Positions 1 to 11,693 of a DNA stretch of 64,000 nucleotides are shown piece after piece (within the stretch, counting starts at the first letter, position 1; each line of letters opens with the position of its first letter). A program made the translations under genes and the position numbers. Where the stretch lies: NCBI GenBank assembly GCA_023055355.1, contig JALJCS010000051.1:2294001-2358000 (forward strand), in the 5' to 3' direction. The notes below the pieces were generated by a model. It was not told the DNA's origin. It ran no database searches and saw only the letters and a program-made list of their open reading frames with translations. This DNA is from Agelaius tricolor (Eukaryota > Chordata > Aves > Passeriformes > Icteridae).

Positions 1-84
1 CAACAGGTCTACCCTGCTCTGTAGGGACAACTGGTCTACCTCAGCTCAATAGGGGCAACAGGTCTACCCTTGTTCCATAGGGCT
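1..84. repeat. Tail of a truncated block at the left edge
   Basis: The window opens inside the last dimer of a block and runs through caataggggcaacagg to ttgttccatag just before the first anchor at 85. The usual tail reads ttccgtag; the A at 77 is a private change found again only at 53369, exactly 53,292 bp away, linking this end of the window to the right arm. Confidence 0.85.
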
Positions 85-96
85 AGCAGATCTCTG
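83..96. repeat. Block anchor (first of 141): gctagcagatctct
   Basis: The anchor is the only recurrent segment without the caggtctacc core. It holds two adjacent 6-bp palindromes, gctagc and agatct, followed by ctgtcacaaagtcctgg. It recurs once per block. Variants are informative: gcaagcag replaces gctagcag at 5547, 10214, 17295, 24120, 49134 and 59521, and ccaagcag occurs at 994 and 54286. The agatct is changed to agatcg at 29324, 32257, 35898, 38405, 42617 and 47597, and to agacct at 49134. One copy at 24577 reads agaagatct. Coordinates here are those of the first copy. Confidence 0.9.
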
Positions 97-2359
97 TCAC
101 AAAGTCCTGGGGAGACAACAGGTCTACCCCGATTCCAGCGGGACACCAGGTCTACCCCGGATTCTCTGTGACACCAGGTCTAGCTCTCTCCCGTGGGACA
201 TCAGGTCGTCCTCGCCCTGGCCGGACAACAGGTCTACCCCGGCCCTGGCCAGGACAACAGGTCTACCCAGGCTTCGCTGGGACATCAGGTCTACCCCAGC
301 TGCGTCCAGGGACAAGAGGTCTACCCAGCTCTGTAGGGACATCAGGTCTACCCCAGGTCCAGCCAGGGACAACATGTCTACCCTGCTCTGTAGGGACATC
401 GGGTCTACCCGAGCTCCGGCCAGGGACAAAAGGCCTACCCTGCTCTGTAGGGACATCAGGTCTACCCCAGCTCCGTCCGGGGACAACAGGTCTACCCAGC
501 TCTGTAGGGACATCAGGTCTACCCCAGCTCCGTCCGGGGAAAACAGGTCTACCCTGCTCTGTAGGGACAACTGGTCTACCTCAACTCAATAGGGGCAACA
601 GGTCTACCCTTGTTCCGTAGATCTAGCAGATCTCTGTCACAAAGTCCTGGGGAGACAACAGGTCTACCCCGATTCCAGCGGGACACCAGGTCTACCCCGG
701 ATTCTCTGTGACAGCAGGTCTAACTCGCTCCCGTGGGACATCAGGTCGTCCTCGCCCTGGCCGGACAACAGGTCTACCCCGGCCCTGGCCAGGACAACAG
801 GTCTACCCAGGCTTCGCTGGGACATCAGGTCTACCCCAGCTCCGTCCAGAGACAACAGGTCTACCCAGCTCTGTAGGGACATCAGGTCTACCCCACCTCC
901 ATCCGGGGACAACAGGTCTACCCAGCTCTGTAGGGACATCAGGTCTACCTCAGCTCAATAGGGGCAACAGGTCTACCCTTGTTCCGTAGGCCAAGCAGAT
1001 CTCTGTCACCAAGTCCTGGGGAGACAAAAGGTCTACCGCGTTTTCAGCTAGACACCAGGTCTACCCCGGCTTCTCAGGGAGACCAGGTCTACCTCGCTCC
1101 AGCGGAACATCAGGTCGTCCTCGCCCTGGCGGGACAAAAGGTCTTCCCCGACCCTGGCCAGGGACAACAGGTCTACACTGGCTTCGCTGGGACATCAGGT
1201 CTACCCCACCTCCATCCGGAGACAACAGGTCTACCCCGGCCCTGGGCAGGACAACAGGTCTACCCACGCTTCACTGGGACATCAGGTCTACCCGAGCTCT
1301 GGCCAGGGACAACAGGTCTACCCTGCTCTGTAGGGACATCAGGTCTTCCCCAGCTCCGTCCGGGGACAACAGGTCTACCCAGCTCTGTAGGGACATCAGG
1401 TCTACCCCAGCTCCGTCCGGGGACAACAGGTCTACCCAGCTCTGTAGGGACAACTGGTCTACCTCAACTCAATAGGGGCAACAGGTCTACCCTTGTTCCG
1501 TAGGGCTAGCAGATCTCTGTCACAAAGTCCTGGGGAAACAACAGGTCTACCCCGATTCCAGCGGGACACCAGGTCTACCCCGGCTTCTCTGGGAGACCAG
1601 GTCTACCTCGCCCCAGCGGGACATCAGGTCGTCCCTGCCCTGGCGGGACAACAGGTCTACCCCGGCCCTGGCCAGGACAACAGGTCTACCCAGGCTTCGC
1701 TGGGACATCAGGTCTACCCCAGCACTGTCCGGGGACAACAGGTCTACCCAGCTCTGTAGGGACATCAGGTCTACCCGAGCTCCGTCTGGGGACAACAAGT
1801 CTACCCTGCTCTGTAGGGACATCAGGTCTACCTCAGCTCCATCCAGGGACAACAGGTCTACCCAGCTCTGTAGGGACATCAGGTCTACCCCAGCTCCAGC
1901 TAGGGACAACAGGTCTACCCAGCTCTGTAGGGACATCAGGTCTACCTCAGCTCAATAGGGGCAACAGGTCTACCCTTGTTCCGTAGGGCTAGCAGATCTC
2001 TGCCACAAAGTCCTGGGGAGACAACAGGTCTACCCCGATTCCAGCGGGACACCAGGTCTACCCCGGCTTCTCTAGGAGACCAGGTCTACCTCGCCCCAGC
2101 GGGACATCAGGTCGTCCCTGCCCTGGCGGGACAACAGGTCTACCCCGGCCCTGGCCAGGACAACAGGTCTACCCAGGCTTCGCTGGGACATCAGGTCTAC
2201 CCCAGCACTGTCCGGGGACAACAGGTCTACCCAGCTCTGTAGGGACATCAGGTCTACCCCAGCTCCGTCCGGGGACAACAGGTCTACCCTGCTCTGTAGG
2301 GACAACTGGTCTACCTCAGCTCAATAGGGGCAACAGGTCTACCCTTGTTCCGTAGGGCT
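85..2359. repeat. P-type leading module, left arm (blocks 540, 369, 514, 483, 369)
   Basis: Anchors are at 85, 625, 994, 1508 and 1991. The module reappears block for block at 53377-55651 (offset 53,292) and its first three blocks in a more diverged form at 48225-49647 (offset 48,140). Shared oddities with the right arm include ccaagcag at the third anchor, ggtctacactgg near 1171 and 54463, and gtagA before the second anchor. The third block (994) has the gcgttttcagctag head typical of the longer block series; the fourth and fifth have heads with cttctctgggagacc or cttctctaggagacc. Confidence 0.85.
244..253. repeat. Perfect 10-bp palindrome cctggccagg in block heads (first copy)
   Basis: The head monomer ccccggccctggccaggac contains cctggccagg, identical to its reverse complement. 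It recurs in nearly every block head. In long-series blocks a related monomer reads ccctgggcagg instead (first at 1240-1250), which breaks the palindrome. A protein-binding role is possible but unsupported. Confidence 0.6.
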
Positions 2360-5300
2360 AGCAGATCTCTGTCACAAAGTCCTGGAAAGACAACAGGTCT
2401 ACCCCGATTCCAGCGGGACACCAGGTCTACCCCGGATTCTCTGTGACACCAGGTCTAGCTCTCTCCCGTGGGACATCAGGTCGTCCTCGCCGTGGCCGGA
2501 CAACAGGTCTACCCCGGCCCTGGCCAGGACAACAGGTCTACCCTGGCTTCGCTGGGACATCAGGTCTACCCCAGCTCCGTCCAGAGACAACAGGTCTACC
2601 CAGCTCTGTAGGGACATCAGGTCTACCCCAGCTCCATCCGGGGACAACAGGTCTACCCAGCTCTTTAGGGACAACTGGTCTACCTCAGCTCAATAGGGGC
2701 AACAGGTCTACCCTTGTTCCGTAGGGCTAGCAGATCTCTGCCACAAAGTCCTGGGGAGACAACAGGTCTACCGCGTTTTCATCTGGACAACAGGTCTACC
2801 CCGGCTTCTCAGGGAGACCAGGTCTACCTCGCTCCAGCGGAACATCAGGTCGTCCTCGCCCTGGCGGGACAACAGGTCTTCCCCGACCCTGGCCAGGGAC
2901 AACAGGTCTACCCTGGCTTCGCTGGGACATCAGGTCTACCCCAGCTCCGTCCGGAGACAACAGGTCTACCCCGGCCCTGGGCAGGACAACAGGTCTACCC
3001 TGGCTTCACTGGGACATCAGGTCTACCCGAGCTCCGGCCAGGGACAACAGGTCTACCCAGCTCTGTAGGGACATCAGGTCTACCCGAGCTCCGTCCGGGG
3101 ACAACAAGTCTACCCAGCTCTGTAGGGACATCTGGTCTACCCCAGCTCCGGCCAGGGACAACAGGTCTACCCAGCTCTGTAGGGACATCAGGTCTACCCC
3201 AGCTCCAGCCAGGGACAACAGGTCTACCCTGCTCTGTAGGGACAACTGGTCTACCTCAGCTCAATAGGGGCAACAGGTCTACCCTTGTTCCGTAGGGCTA
3301 GCAGATCTCTGTCACAAAGTCCTGGGGAGACAACAGGTCTACCCCGATTCCAGCGGGACACCAGGTCTACCCCGGATTCTCTGTGACACCAGGTCTAGCT
3401 CTCTCCCGTGGGACATCAGGTCGTCCTCGCCCTGGCCGGACAACAGGTCTACCGCGGCCCTGGCCAGGACAACAGGTCGACCCTGGCTTCGCTGGGACAT
3501 CAGGTCTACCCCCGCTGCGTCCAGGGACAAGAGGTCTACCCAGCTCTGTAAGGACATCAGGTCTACCCCAGCTCCAGCCAGGGACAACATGTCTACCCTG
3601 CTCTGTAGGGACATCGGGTCTACCCGAGCTCCGGCCAGGGACAAAAGGTCTACCCTGCTCTGTAGGGACATCAGGTCTACCCCAGCTCCGTCCGGGGACA
3701 ACAGGTCTACCCAGCTCTGTGGGGACATCAGGTCTACCCCAGCTCCGTCCGGGGACAACAGGTCTACCCTGCTCTGTAGGGACAACTGGTCTACCTCAAC
3801 TCAATAGGGGCAACAGGTCTACCCTTGTTCCGTAGGGCTAGCAGATCTCTGTCACAAAGTCCTGGAAAGACAACAGGTCTACCCCGAATCCAGCGGGACA
3901 CCAGGTCTACCCCGGATTCTCTGTGACAGCAGGTCTAACTCGCTCCCGTGGGACATCAGGTCGTCCTCGCCCTGGCCGGACAACAGGTCTACCCCGGCCC
4001 TGGCCAGGACAACAGGTCTACCCAGGCTTCGCTGGGACATCAGGTCTACCCAAGCTCCGTCCAGAGACAACAGGTCTACCCAGCTCTGTAGGGACATCAG
4101 GTCTACCCCACCTCCATCCGGGGACAACAGGTCTACCCAGCTCTGTAGGGACATCAGGTCTACCTCAGCTCAATAGGGGCATCAGGTCTACCCTTGTTCC
4201 GTAGGGCTAGCAGATCTCTGTCACCAAGTCCTGGGGAGACAACAGGTCTACCGCGTTTTCAGCTAGACACCAGGTCTACCCCGGCTTCTCAGGGAGACCA
4301 GGTCTACCTCGCTCCAGCGGAACATCAGGTCGTCCTCGCCCTGGCGGGACAACAGGTCTTCCCCGACCCTGGCCAGGGACAACATGTCTACCCTGGCTTC
4401 GCTGGGACATCAGGTCTACCCCAGCACTGTCCGGGGACAACAGGTCTACCCAGCTCTGTAGGGACATCAGGTCTACCCCAGCTCCAGCCAGGGACAACAG
4501 GTCTACCCTGCTCTGTAGGGACAACTGGTCTACCTCAGCTCAATAGGGGCAACAGGTCTACCCTTGTTCCGTAGGGCTAGCAGATCTCTGTCACAAAGTC
4601 CTGGGGAGACAACAGGTCTACCCCGATTCCAGCGGGACACCAGGTCTACCCCGGATTCTCTGTGACACCAGGTCTAGCTCTCTCCCGTGGGACATCAGGT
4701 CGTCCTCGCCCTGGCCGGACAACAGGTCTACCGCGGCCCTGGCCAGGACAACAGGTCGACCCTGGCTTCGCTGGGACATCAGGTCTACCCCCGCTGCGTC
4801 CAGGGACAAGAGGTCTACCCAGCTCTGTAAGGACATCAGGTCTACCCCAGCTCCAGCCAGGGACAACATGTCTACCCTGCTCTGTAGGGACATCGGGTCT
4901 ACCCGAGCTCCGGCCAGGGACTAAAGGTCTACCCTGCTCTGTAGGGACATCAGGTCTACCCCAGCTCCGTCCGGGGACAACAGGTCTACCCAGCTCTGTG
5001 GGGACATCAGGTCTACCCCAGCTCCGTCCGGGGACAACAGGTCTACCCTGCTCTGTAGGGACAACTGGTCTACCTCAACTCAATAGGGGCAACAGGTCTA
5101 CCCTTGTTCCGTAGGGCTAGCAGATCTCTGTCACAAAGTCCTGGAAAGACAACAGGTCTACCCCGAATCCAGCGGGACACCAGGTCTACCCCGGATTCTC
5201 TGTGACAGCAGGTCTAACTCGCTCCCGTGGGACATCAGGTCGTCCTCGCCCTGGCCGGACAACAGGTCTACCCCGGCCCTGGCCAGGACAACAGGTCTAC

Positions 5301-7026
5301 CCAGGCTTCGCTGGGACATCAGGTCTACCCAAGCTCCGTCCAGAGACAACAGGTCTACCCAGCTCTGTAGGGACATCAGGTCTACCCCAGCTCCGTCCGG
5401 AGACAACAGGTCTACCCCGGCCCTGGGCAGGACAACAGGTCTACCCCAGCTCCGTCCGGGGACAACAGGTCTACCCAGCTCTGTAGGGACAACTGGTCTA
5501 CCTCAGCTCAATAGGGGCAACAGGTCTACCCTTGTTCCGTAGGGCAAGCAGATCTCTGTCACCAAGTCCTGGGGAGACAACAGGTCTACCGCGTTTTCAG
5601 CTAGACACCAGGTCTACCCCGGCTTCTCTGGGAGACCAGGTCTACCTCGCTCCAGCGGAACATCAGGTCGTCCTCGCCCTGGCGGGACAACAGGTCTTCC
5701 CCGACCCTGGCCAGGGACAACAGGTCTACCCTGGCTTCGCTGGGACATCAGGTCTACCCCAGCTCCGTCCGGAGACAACAGGTCTACCCCGGCCCTGGGC
5801 AGGACAACAGGTCTACCCTGGCTTCACTGGGACATCAGGTCTACCCGAGCTCCGGCCAGGGACAACAGGTCTACCCAGCTCTGTAGGGACATCAGGTCTA
5901 CCCGAGCTCCGTCCGGGGACAACAAGTCTACCCTGCTCTGTAGGGACATCTGGTCTACCCCAGCTCCAGCCAGGGACAACAGGTCTACCCAGCTCTGTAG
6001 GGACATCAGGTCTACCCCAGCTCCGGCCAGGGACAACAGGTCTACCCTGCTCTGTAGGGACAACTGGTCTACCTCAGCTCAATAGGGGCAACAGGTCTAC
6101 CCTTGTTCCGTAGGGCTAGCAGATCTCTGTCACAAAGTCCTGGAAAGACAACAGGTCTACCCCGATTCCAGCGGGACACCAGGTCTACCCCGGATTCTCT
6201 GTGACACCAGGTCTAGCTCTCTCCCGTGGGACATCAGGTCGTCCTCGCCCTGGCCGGACAACAGGTCTACCCCGGCCCTGGCCAGGACAACAGGTCGACC
6301 CAGGCTTCGCTGGGACATCAGGTCTACCCCAGCTGCGTCCAGGGACAAGAGGTCTACCCAGCTCTGTAGGGACATCAGGTCTACCCCAGCTCCAGCCAGG
6401 GACAACATGTCTACCCTGCTCTGTAGGGACATCGGGTCTACCCGAGTTCCGGCCAGGGACAAAAGGTCTACCCTGCTCTGTAGGGACATCAGGTGTACCC
6501 CAGCTCCGTCCGGGGACAACAGGTCTACCCAGCTCTGTAGGGAAATCAGGTCTACCCCAGCTCCGTCCGGGGACAACAGGTCTACCCTGCTCTGTAGGGA
6601 CAACTGGTCTACCTCAACTCAATAGGGGCAACAGGTCTACCCTTGTTCCGTAGGGCTAGCAGATCTCTGTCACAAAGTCCTGGGGAGACAACAGGTCTAC
6701 CCCGATTCCAGCGGGACACCAGGTCTACCCCGCCTTCTCAGGGAGACCAGGTCTACCTCGCCCCAGCGGGACATCAGGTCGTCCCTGCCCTGGCGGGACA
6801 ACAGGTCTACCCCGGCCCTGGCCAGGACAACAGGTCTACCCAGGCTTCGCTGGGACATCAGGTCTACCCCAGCACTGTCCGGGGACAACAGGTCTACCCA
6901 GCTCTGTAGGGACATCAGGTCTACCCCAGCTCCAGCCAGGGACAACAGGTCTACCCTGCTCTGTAGGGACAACTGGTCTACCTCAGCTCAATAGGGGCAA
7001 CAGGTCTACCCTTGTTCCGTAGGGCT
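2360..7026. repeat. 4,667-bp super-unit P1 (first tandem copy)
   Basis: Ten blocks of 369, 571, 540, 369, 370, 540, 428, 571, 540 and 369 bp, anchors 2360, 2729, 3300, 3840, 4209, 4579, 5119, 5547, 6118 and 6658. The same ten lengths in the same order follow at 7027-11693. All conceptual translations that I compared between the two copies are identical, including rare changes such as ccagggactaaagg near 4916 and 9583. The 428-bp block at 5119 is chimeric and is the key to the history of this unit. Confidence 0.92.
5119..5546. repeat. Chimeric 428-bp block (682-bp deletion junction), copy 1
   Basis: The head (agcaggtctaactcgc, cccaagctccgtccagag) matches the right-arm block at 58411. From ctccgtccggagac onward the block matches the right-arm block at 59150, including the ccctgggcagg monomer. 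The join lies in gggacatcaggtctacccca at 5370-5389, which is present at both 58662 and 59344 in the right arm. The same block is at 9786-10213. Confidence 0.85.
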
Positions 7027-10000
7027 AGCAGATCTCTGTCACAAAGTCCTGGAAAGACAACAGGTCTACCCCGATTCCAGCGGGACACCAGGTCTACCCC
7101 GGATTCTCTGTGACACCAGGTCTAGCTCTCTCCCGTGGGACATCAGGTCGTCCTCGCCGTGGCCGGACAACAGGTCTACCCCGGCCCTGGCCAGGACAAC
7201 AGGTCTACCCTGGCTTCGCTGGGACATCAGGTCTACCCCAGCTCCGTCCAGAGACAACAGGTCTACCCAGCTCTGTAGGGACATCAGGTCTACCCCAGCT
7301 CCATCCGGGGACAACAGGTCTACCCAGCTCTTTAGGGACAACTGGTCTACCTCAGCTCAATAGGGGCAACAGGTCTACCCTTGTTCCGTAGGGCTAGCAG
7401 ATCTCTGCCACAAAGTCCTGGGGAGACAACAGGTCTACCGCGTTTTCATCTGGACAACAGGTCTACCCCGGCTTCTCAGGGAGACCAGGTCTACCTCGCT
7501 CCAGCGGAACATCAGGTCGTCCTCGCCCTGGCGGGACAACAGGTCTTCCCCGACCCTGGCCAGGGACAACAGGTCTACCCTGGCTTCGCTGGGACATCAG
7601 GTCTACCCCAGCTCCGTCCGGAGACAACAGGTCTACCCCGGCCCTGGGCAGGACAACAGGTCTACCCTGGCTTCACTGGGACATCAGGTCTACCCGAGCT
7701 CCGGCCAGGGACAACAGGTCTACCCAGCTCTGTAGGGACATCAGGTCTACCCGAGCTCCGTCCGGGGACAACAAGTCTACCCAGCTCTGTAGGGACATCT
7801 GGTCTACCCCAGCTCCGGCCAGGGACAACAGGTCTACCCAGCTCTGTAGGGACATCAGGTCTACCCCAGCTCCAGCCAGGGACAACAGGTCTACCCTGCT
7901 CTGTAGGGACAACTGGTCTACCTCAGCTCAATAGGGGCAACAGGTCTACCCTTGTTCCGTAGGGCTAGCAGATCTCTGTCACAAAGTCCTGGGGAGACAA
8001 CAGGTCTACCCCGATTCCAGCGGGACACCAGGTCTACCCCGGATTCTCTGTGACACCAGGTCTAGCTCTCTCCCGTGGGACATCAGGTCGTCCTCGCCCT
8101 GGCCGGACAACAGGTCTACCGCGGCCCTGGCCAGGACAACAGGTCGACCCTGGCTTCGCTGGGACATCAGGTCTACCCCCGCTGCGTCCAGGGACAAGAG
8201 GTCTACCCAGCTCTGTAAGGACATCAGGTCTACCCCAGCTCCAGCCAGGGACAACATGTCTACCCTGCTCTGTAGGGACATCGGGTCTACCCGAGCTCCG
8301 GCCAGGGACAAAAGGTCTACCCTGCTCTGTAGGGACATCAGGTCTACCCCAGCTCCGTCCGGGGACAACAGGTCTACCCAGCTCTGTGGGGACATCAGGT
8401 CTACCCCAGCTCCGTCCGGGGACAACAGGTCTACCCTGCTCTGTAGGGACAACTGGTCTACCTCAACTCAATAGGGGCAACAGGTCTACCCTTGTTCCGT
8501 AGGGCTAGCAGATCTCTGTCACAAAGTCCTGGAAAGACAACAGGTCTACCCCGAATCCAGCGGGACACCAGGTCTACCCCGGATTCTCTGTGACAGCAGG
8601 TCTAACTCGCTCCCGTGGGACATCAGGTCGTCCTCGCCCTGGCCGGACAACAGGTCTACCCCGGCCCTGGCCAGGACAACAGGTCTACCCAGGCTTCGCT
8701 GGGACATCAGGTCTACCCAAGCTCCGTCCAGAGACAACAGGTCTACCCAGCTCTGTAGGGACATCAGGTCTACCCCACCTCCATCCGGGGACAACAGGTC
8801 TACCCAGCTCTGTAGGGACATCAGGTCTACCTCAGCTCAATAGGGGCATCAGGTCTACCCTTGTTCCGTAGGGCTAGCAGATCTCTGTCACCAAGTCCTG
8901 GGGAGACAACAGGTCTACCGCGTTTTCAGCTAGACACCAGGTCTACCCCGGCTTCTCAGGGAGACCAGGTCTACCTCGCTCCAGCGGAACATCAGGTCGT
9001 CCTCGCCCTGGCGGGACAACAGGTCTTCCCCGACCCTGGCCAGGGACAACATGTCTACCCTGGCTTCGCTGGGACATCAGGTCTACCCCAGCACTGTCCG
9101 GGGACAACAGGTCTACCCAGCTCTGTAGGGACATCAGGTCTACCCCAGCTCCAGCCAGGGACAACAGGTCTACCCTGCTCTGTAGGGACAACTGGTCTAC
9201 CTCAGCTCAATAGGGGCAACAGGTCTACCCTTGTTCCGTAGGGCTAGCAGATCTCTGTCACAAAGTCCTGGGGAGACAACAGGTCTACCCCGATTCCAGC
9301 GGGACACCAGGTCTACCCCGGATTCTCTGTGACACCAGGTCTAGCTCTCTCCCGTGGGACATCAGGTCGTCCTCGCCCTGGCCGGACAACAGGTCTACCG
9401 CGGCCCTGGCCAGGACAACAGGTCGACCCTGGCTTCGCTGGGACATCAGGTCTACCCCCGCTGCGTCCAGGGACAAGAGGTCTACCCAGCTCTGTAAGGA
9501 CATCAGGTCTACCCCAGCTCCAGCCAGGGACAACATGTCTACCCTGCTCTGTAGGGACATCGGGTCTACCCGAGCTCCGGCCAGGGACTAAAGGTCTACC
9601 CTGCTCTGTAGGGACATCAGGTCTACCCCAGCTCCGTCCGGGGACAACAGGTCTACCCAGCTCTGTGGGGACATCAGGTCTACCCCAGCTCCGTCCGGGG
9701 ACAACAGGTCTACCCTGCTCTGTAGGGACAACTGGTCTACCTCAACTCAATAGGGGCAACAGGTCTACCCTTGTTCCGTAGGGCTAGCAGATCTCTGTCA
9801 CAAAGTCCTGGAAAGACAACAGGTCTACCCCGAATCCAGCGGGACACCAGGTCTACCCCGGATTCTCTGTGACAGCAGGTCTAACTCGCTCCCGTGGGAC
9901 ATCAGGTCGTCCTCGCCCTGGCCGGACAACAGGTCTACCCCGGCCCTGGCCAGGACAACAGGTCTACCCAGGCTTCGCTGGGACATCAGGTCTACCCAAG

Positions 10001-11693
10001 CTCCGTCCAGAGACAACAGGTCTACCCAGCTCTGTAGGGACATCAGGTCTACCCCAGCTCCGTCCGGAGACAACAGGTCTACCCCGGCCCTGGGCAGGAC
10101 AACAGGTCTACCCCAGCTCCGTCCGGGGACAACAGGTCTACCCAGCTCTGTAGGGACAACTGGTCTACCTCAGCTCAATAGGGGCAACAGGTCTACCCTT
10201 GTTCCGTAGGGCAAGCAGATCTCTGTCACCAAGTCCTGGGGAGACAACAGGTCTACCGCGTTTTCAGCTAGACACCAGGTCTACCCCGGCTTCTCTGGGA
10301 GACCAGGTCTACCTCGCTCCAGCGGAACATCAGGTCGTCCTCGCCCTGGCGGGACAACAGGTCTTCCCCGACCCTGGCCAGGGACAACAGGTCTACCCTG
10401 GCTTCGCTGGGACATCAGGTCTACCCCAGCTCCGTCCGGAGACAACAGGTCTACCCCGGCCCTGGGCAGGACAACAGGTCTACCCTGGCTTCACTGGGAC
10501 ATCAGGTCTACCCGAGCTCCGGCCAGGGACAACAGGTCTACCCAGCTCTGTAGGGACATCAGGTCTACCCGAGCTCCGTCCGGGGACAACAAGTCTACCC
10601 TGCTCTGTAGGGACATCTGGTCTACCCCAGCTCCAGCCAGGGACAACAGGTCTACCCAGCTCTGTAGGGACATCAGGTCTACCCCAGCTCCGGCCAGGGA
10701 CAACAGGTCTACCCTGCTCTGTAGGGACAACTGGTCTACCTCAGCTCAATAGGGGCAACAGGTCTACCCTTGTTCCGTAGGGCTAGCAGATCTCTGTCAC
10801 AAAGTCCTGGAAAGACAACAGGTCTACCCCGATTCCAGCGGGACACCAGGTCTACCCCGGATTCTCTGTGACACCAGGTCTAGCTCTCTCCCGTGGGACA
10901 TCAGGTCGTCCTCGCCCTGGCCGGACAACAGGTCTACCCCGGCCCTGGCCAGGACAACAGGTCGACCCAGGCTTCGCTGGGACATCAGGTCTACCCCAGC
11001 TGCGTCCAGGGACAAGAGGTCTACCCAGCTCTGTAGGGACATCAGGTCTACCCCAGCTCCAGCCAGGGACAACATGTCTACCCTGCTCTGTAGGGACATC
11101 GGGTCTACCCGAGTTCCGGCCAGGGACAAAAGGTCTACCCTGCTCTGTAGGGACATCAGGTGTACCCCAGCTCCGTCCGGGGACAACAGGTCTACCCAGC
11201 TCTGTAGGGAAATCAGGTCTACCCCAGCTCCGTCCGGGGACAACAGGTCTACCCTGCTCTGTAGGGACAACTGGTCTACCTCAACTCAATAGGGGCAACA
11301 GGTCTACCCTTGTTCCGTAGGGCTAGCAGATCTCTGTCACAAAGTCCTGGGGAGACAACAGGTCTACCCCGATTCCAGCGGGACACCAGGTCTACCCCGC
11401 CTTCTCAGGGAGACCAGGTCTACCTCGCCCCAGCGGGACATCAGGTCGTCCCTGCCCTGGCGGGACAACAGGTCTACCCCGGCCCTGGCCAGGACAACAG
11501 GTCTACCCAGGCTTCGCTGGGACATCAGGTCTACCCCAGCACTGTCCGGGGACAACAGGTCTACCCAGCTCTGTAGGGACATCAGGTCTACCCCAGCTCC
11601 AGCCAGGGACAACAGGTCTACCCTGCTCTGTAGGGACAACTGGTCTACCTCAGCTCAATAGGGGCAACAGGTCTACCCTTGTTCCGTAGGGCT
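7027..11693. repeat. 4,667-bp super-unit P2 (second tandem copy)
   Basis: Anchors 7027, 7396, 7967, 8507, 8876, 9246, 9786, 10214, 10785 and 11325, each exactly 4,667 bp after its partner in P1. I found no difference from P1 by eye. The right arm of the window carries only one equivalent (55652-61000), so copy number at this locus has changed by one. The near-absence of differences implies a recent duplication, recent conversion, or an assembly artefact. Confidence 0.92.
9786..10213. repeat. Chimeric 428-bp block, copy 2
   Basis: Matches the block at 5119 at offset 4,667, with the same junction. Presence of the junction in both tandem super-units shows the deletion was already there when the 4,667-bp unit was duplicated. 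Confidence 0.85.

Noticed and set aside
361..375. G-quadruplex or i-motif potential in the C/G-rich dimer
   Set aside because: Only one run of four G or four C occurs per monomer, separated by long mixed loops; no four closely spaced runs are seen.
124..570. Reverse-strand open frame of 148 codons and its many counterparts (for example 3339-3785, 8006-8452, 53416-53862) as a repeat-protein gene family
   Set aside because: It starts at TTG, is translated dimer repeat, ends at a block boundary, and overlaps equally long frames on the other strand. No signal peptide, domain or independent codon constraint is visible.
1180..1200. CENP-B box in the ggcttcgctgggacatcagg monomer
   Set aside because: ttcg is followed by ctggg, so the required A and the cggg end do not line up. 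The one-base-deleted copy near 62671-62680 puts an A in place but still lacks cggg.
1495..1506. Telomere-like taggg motifs
   Set aside because: taggg occurs once per monomer in tctgtaggga and caataggggc, never as consecutive ttaggg repeats.
5119..5546. Sequencing or assembly collapse as the cause of the 428-bp block
   Set aside because: The join is clean, lies in a perfect shared segment and is present in both tandem units. It cannot be excluded without reads, but a real deletion is simpler.
2360..11693. Transposon pair or composite element formed by the two 4,667-bp units
   Set aside because: The units are directly adjacent, have no terminal inverted repeats, target duplications or transposase frame, and both boundaries are ordinary block anchors.
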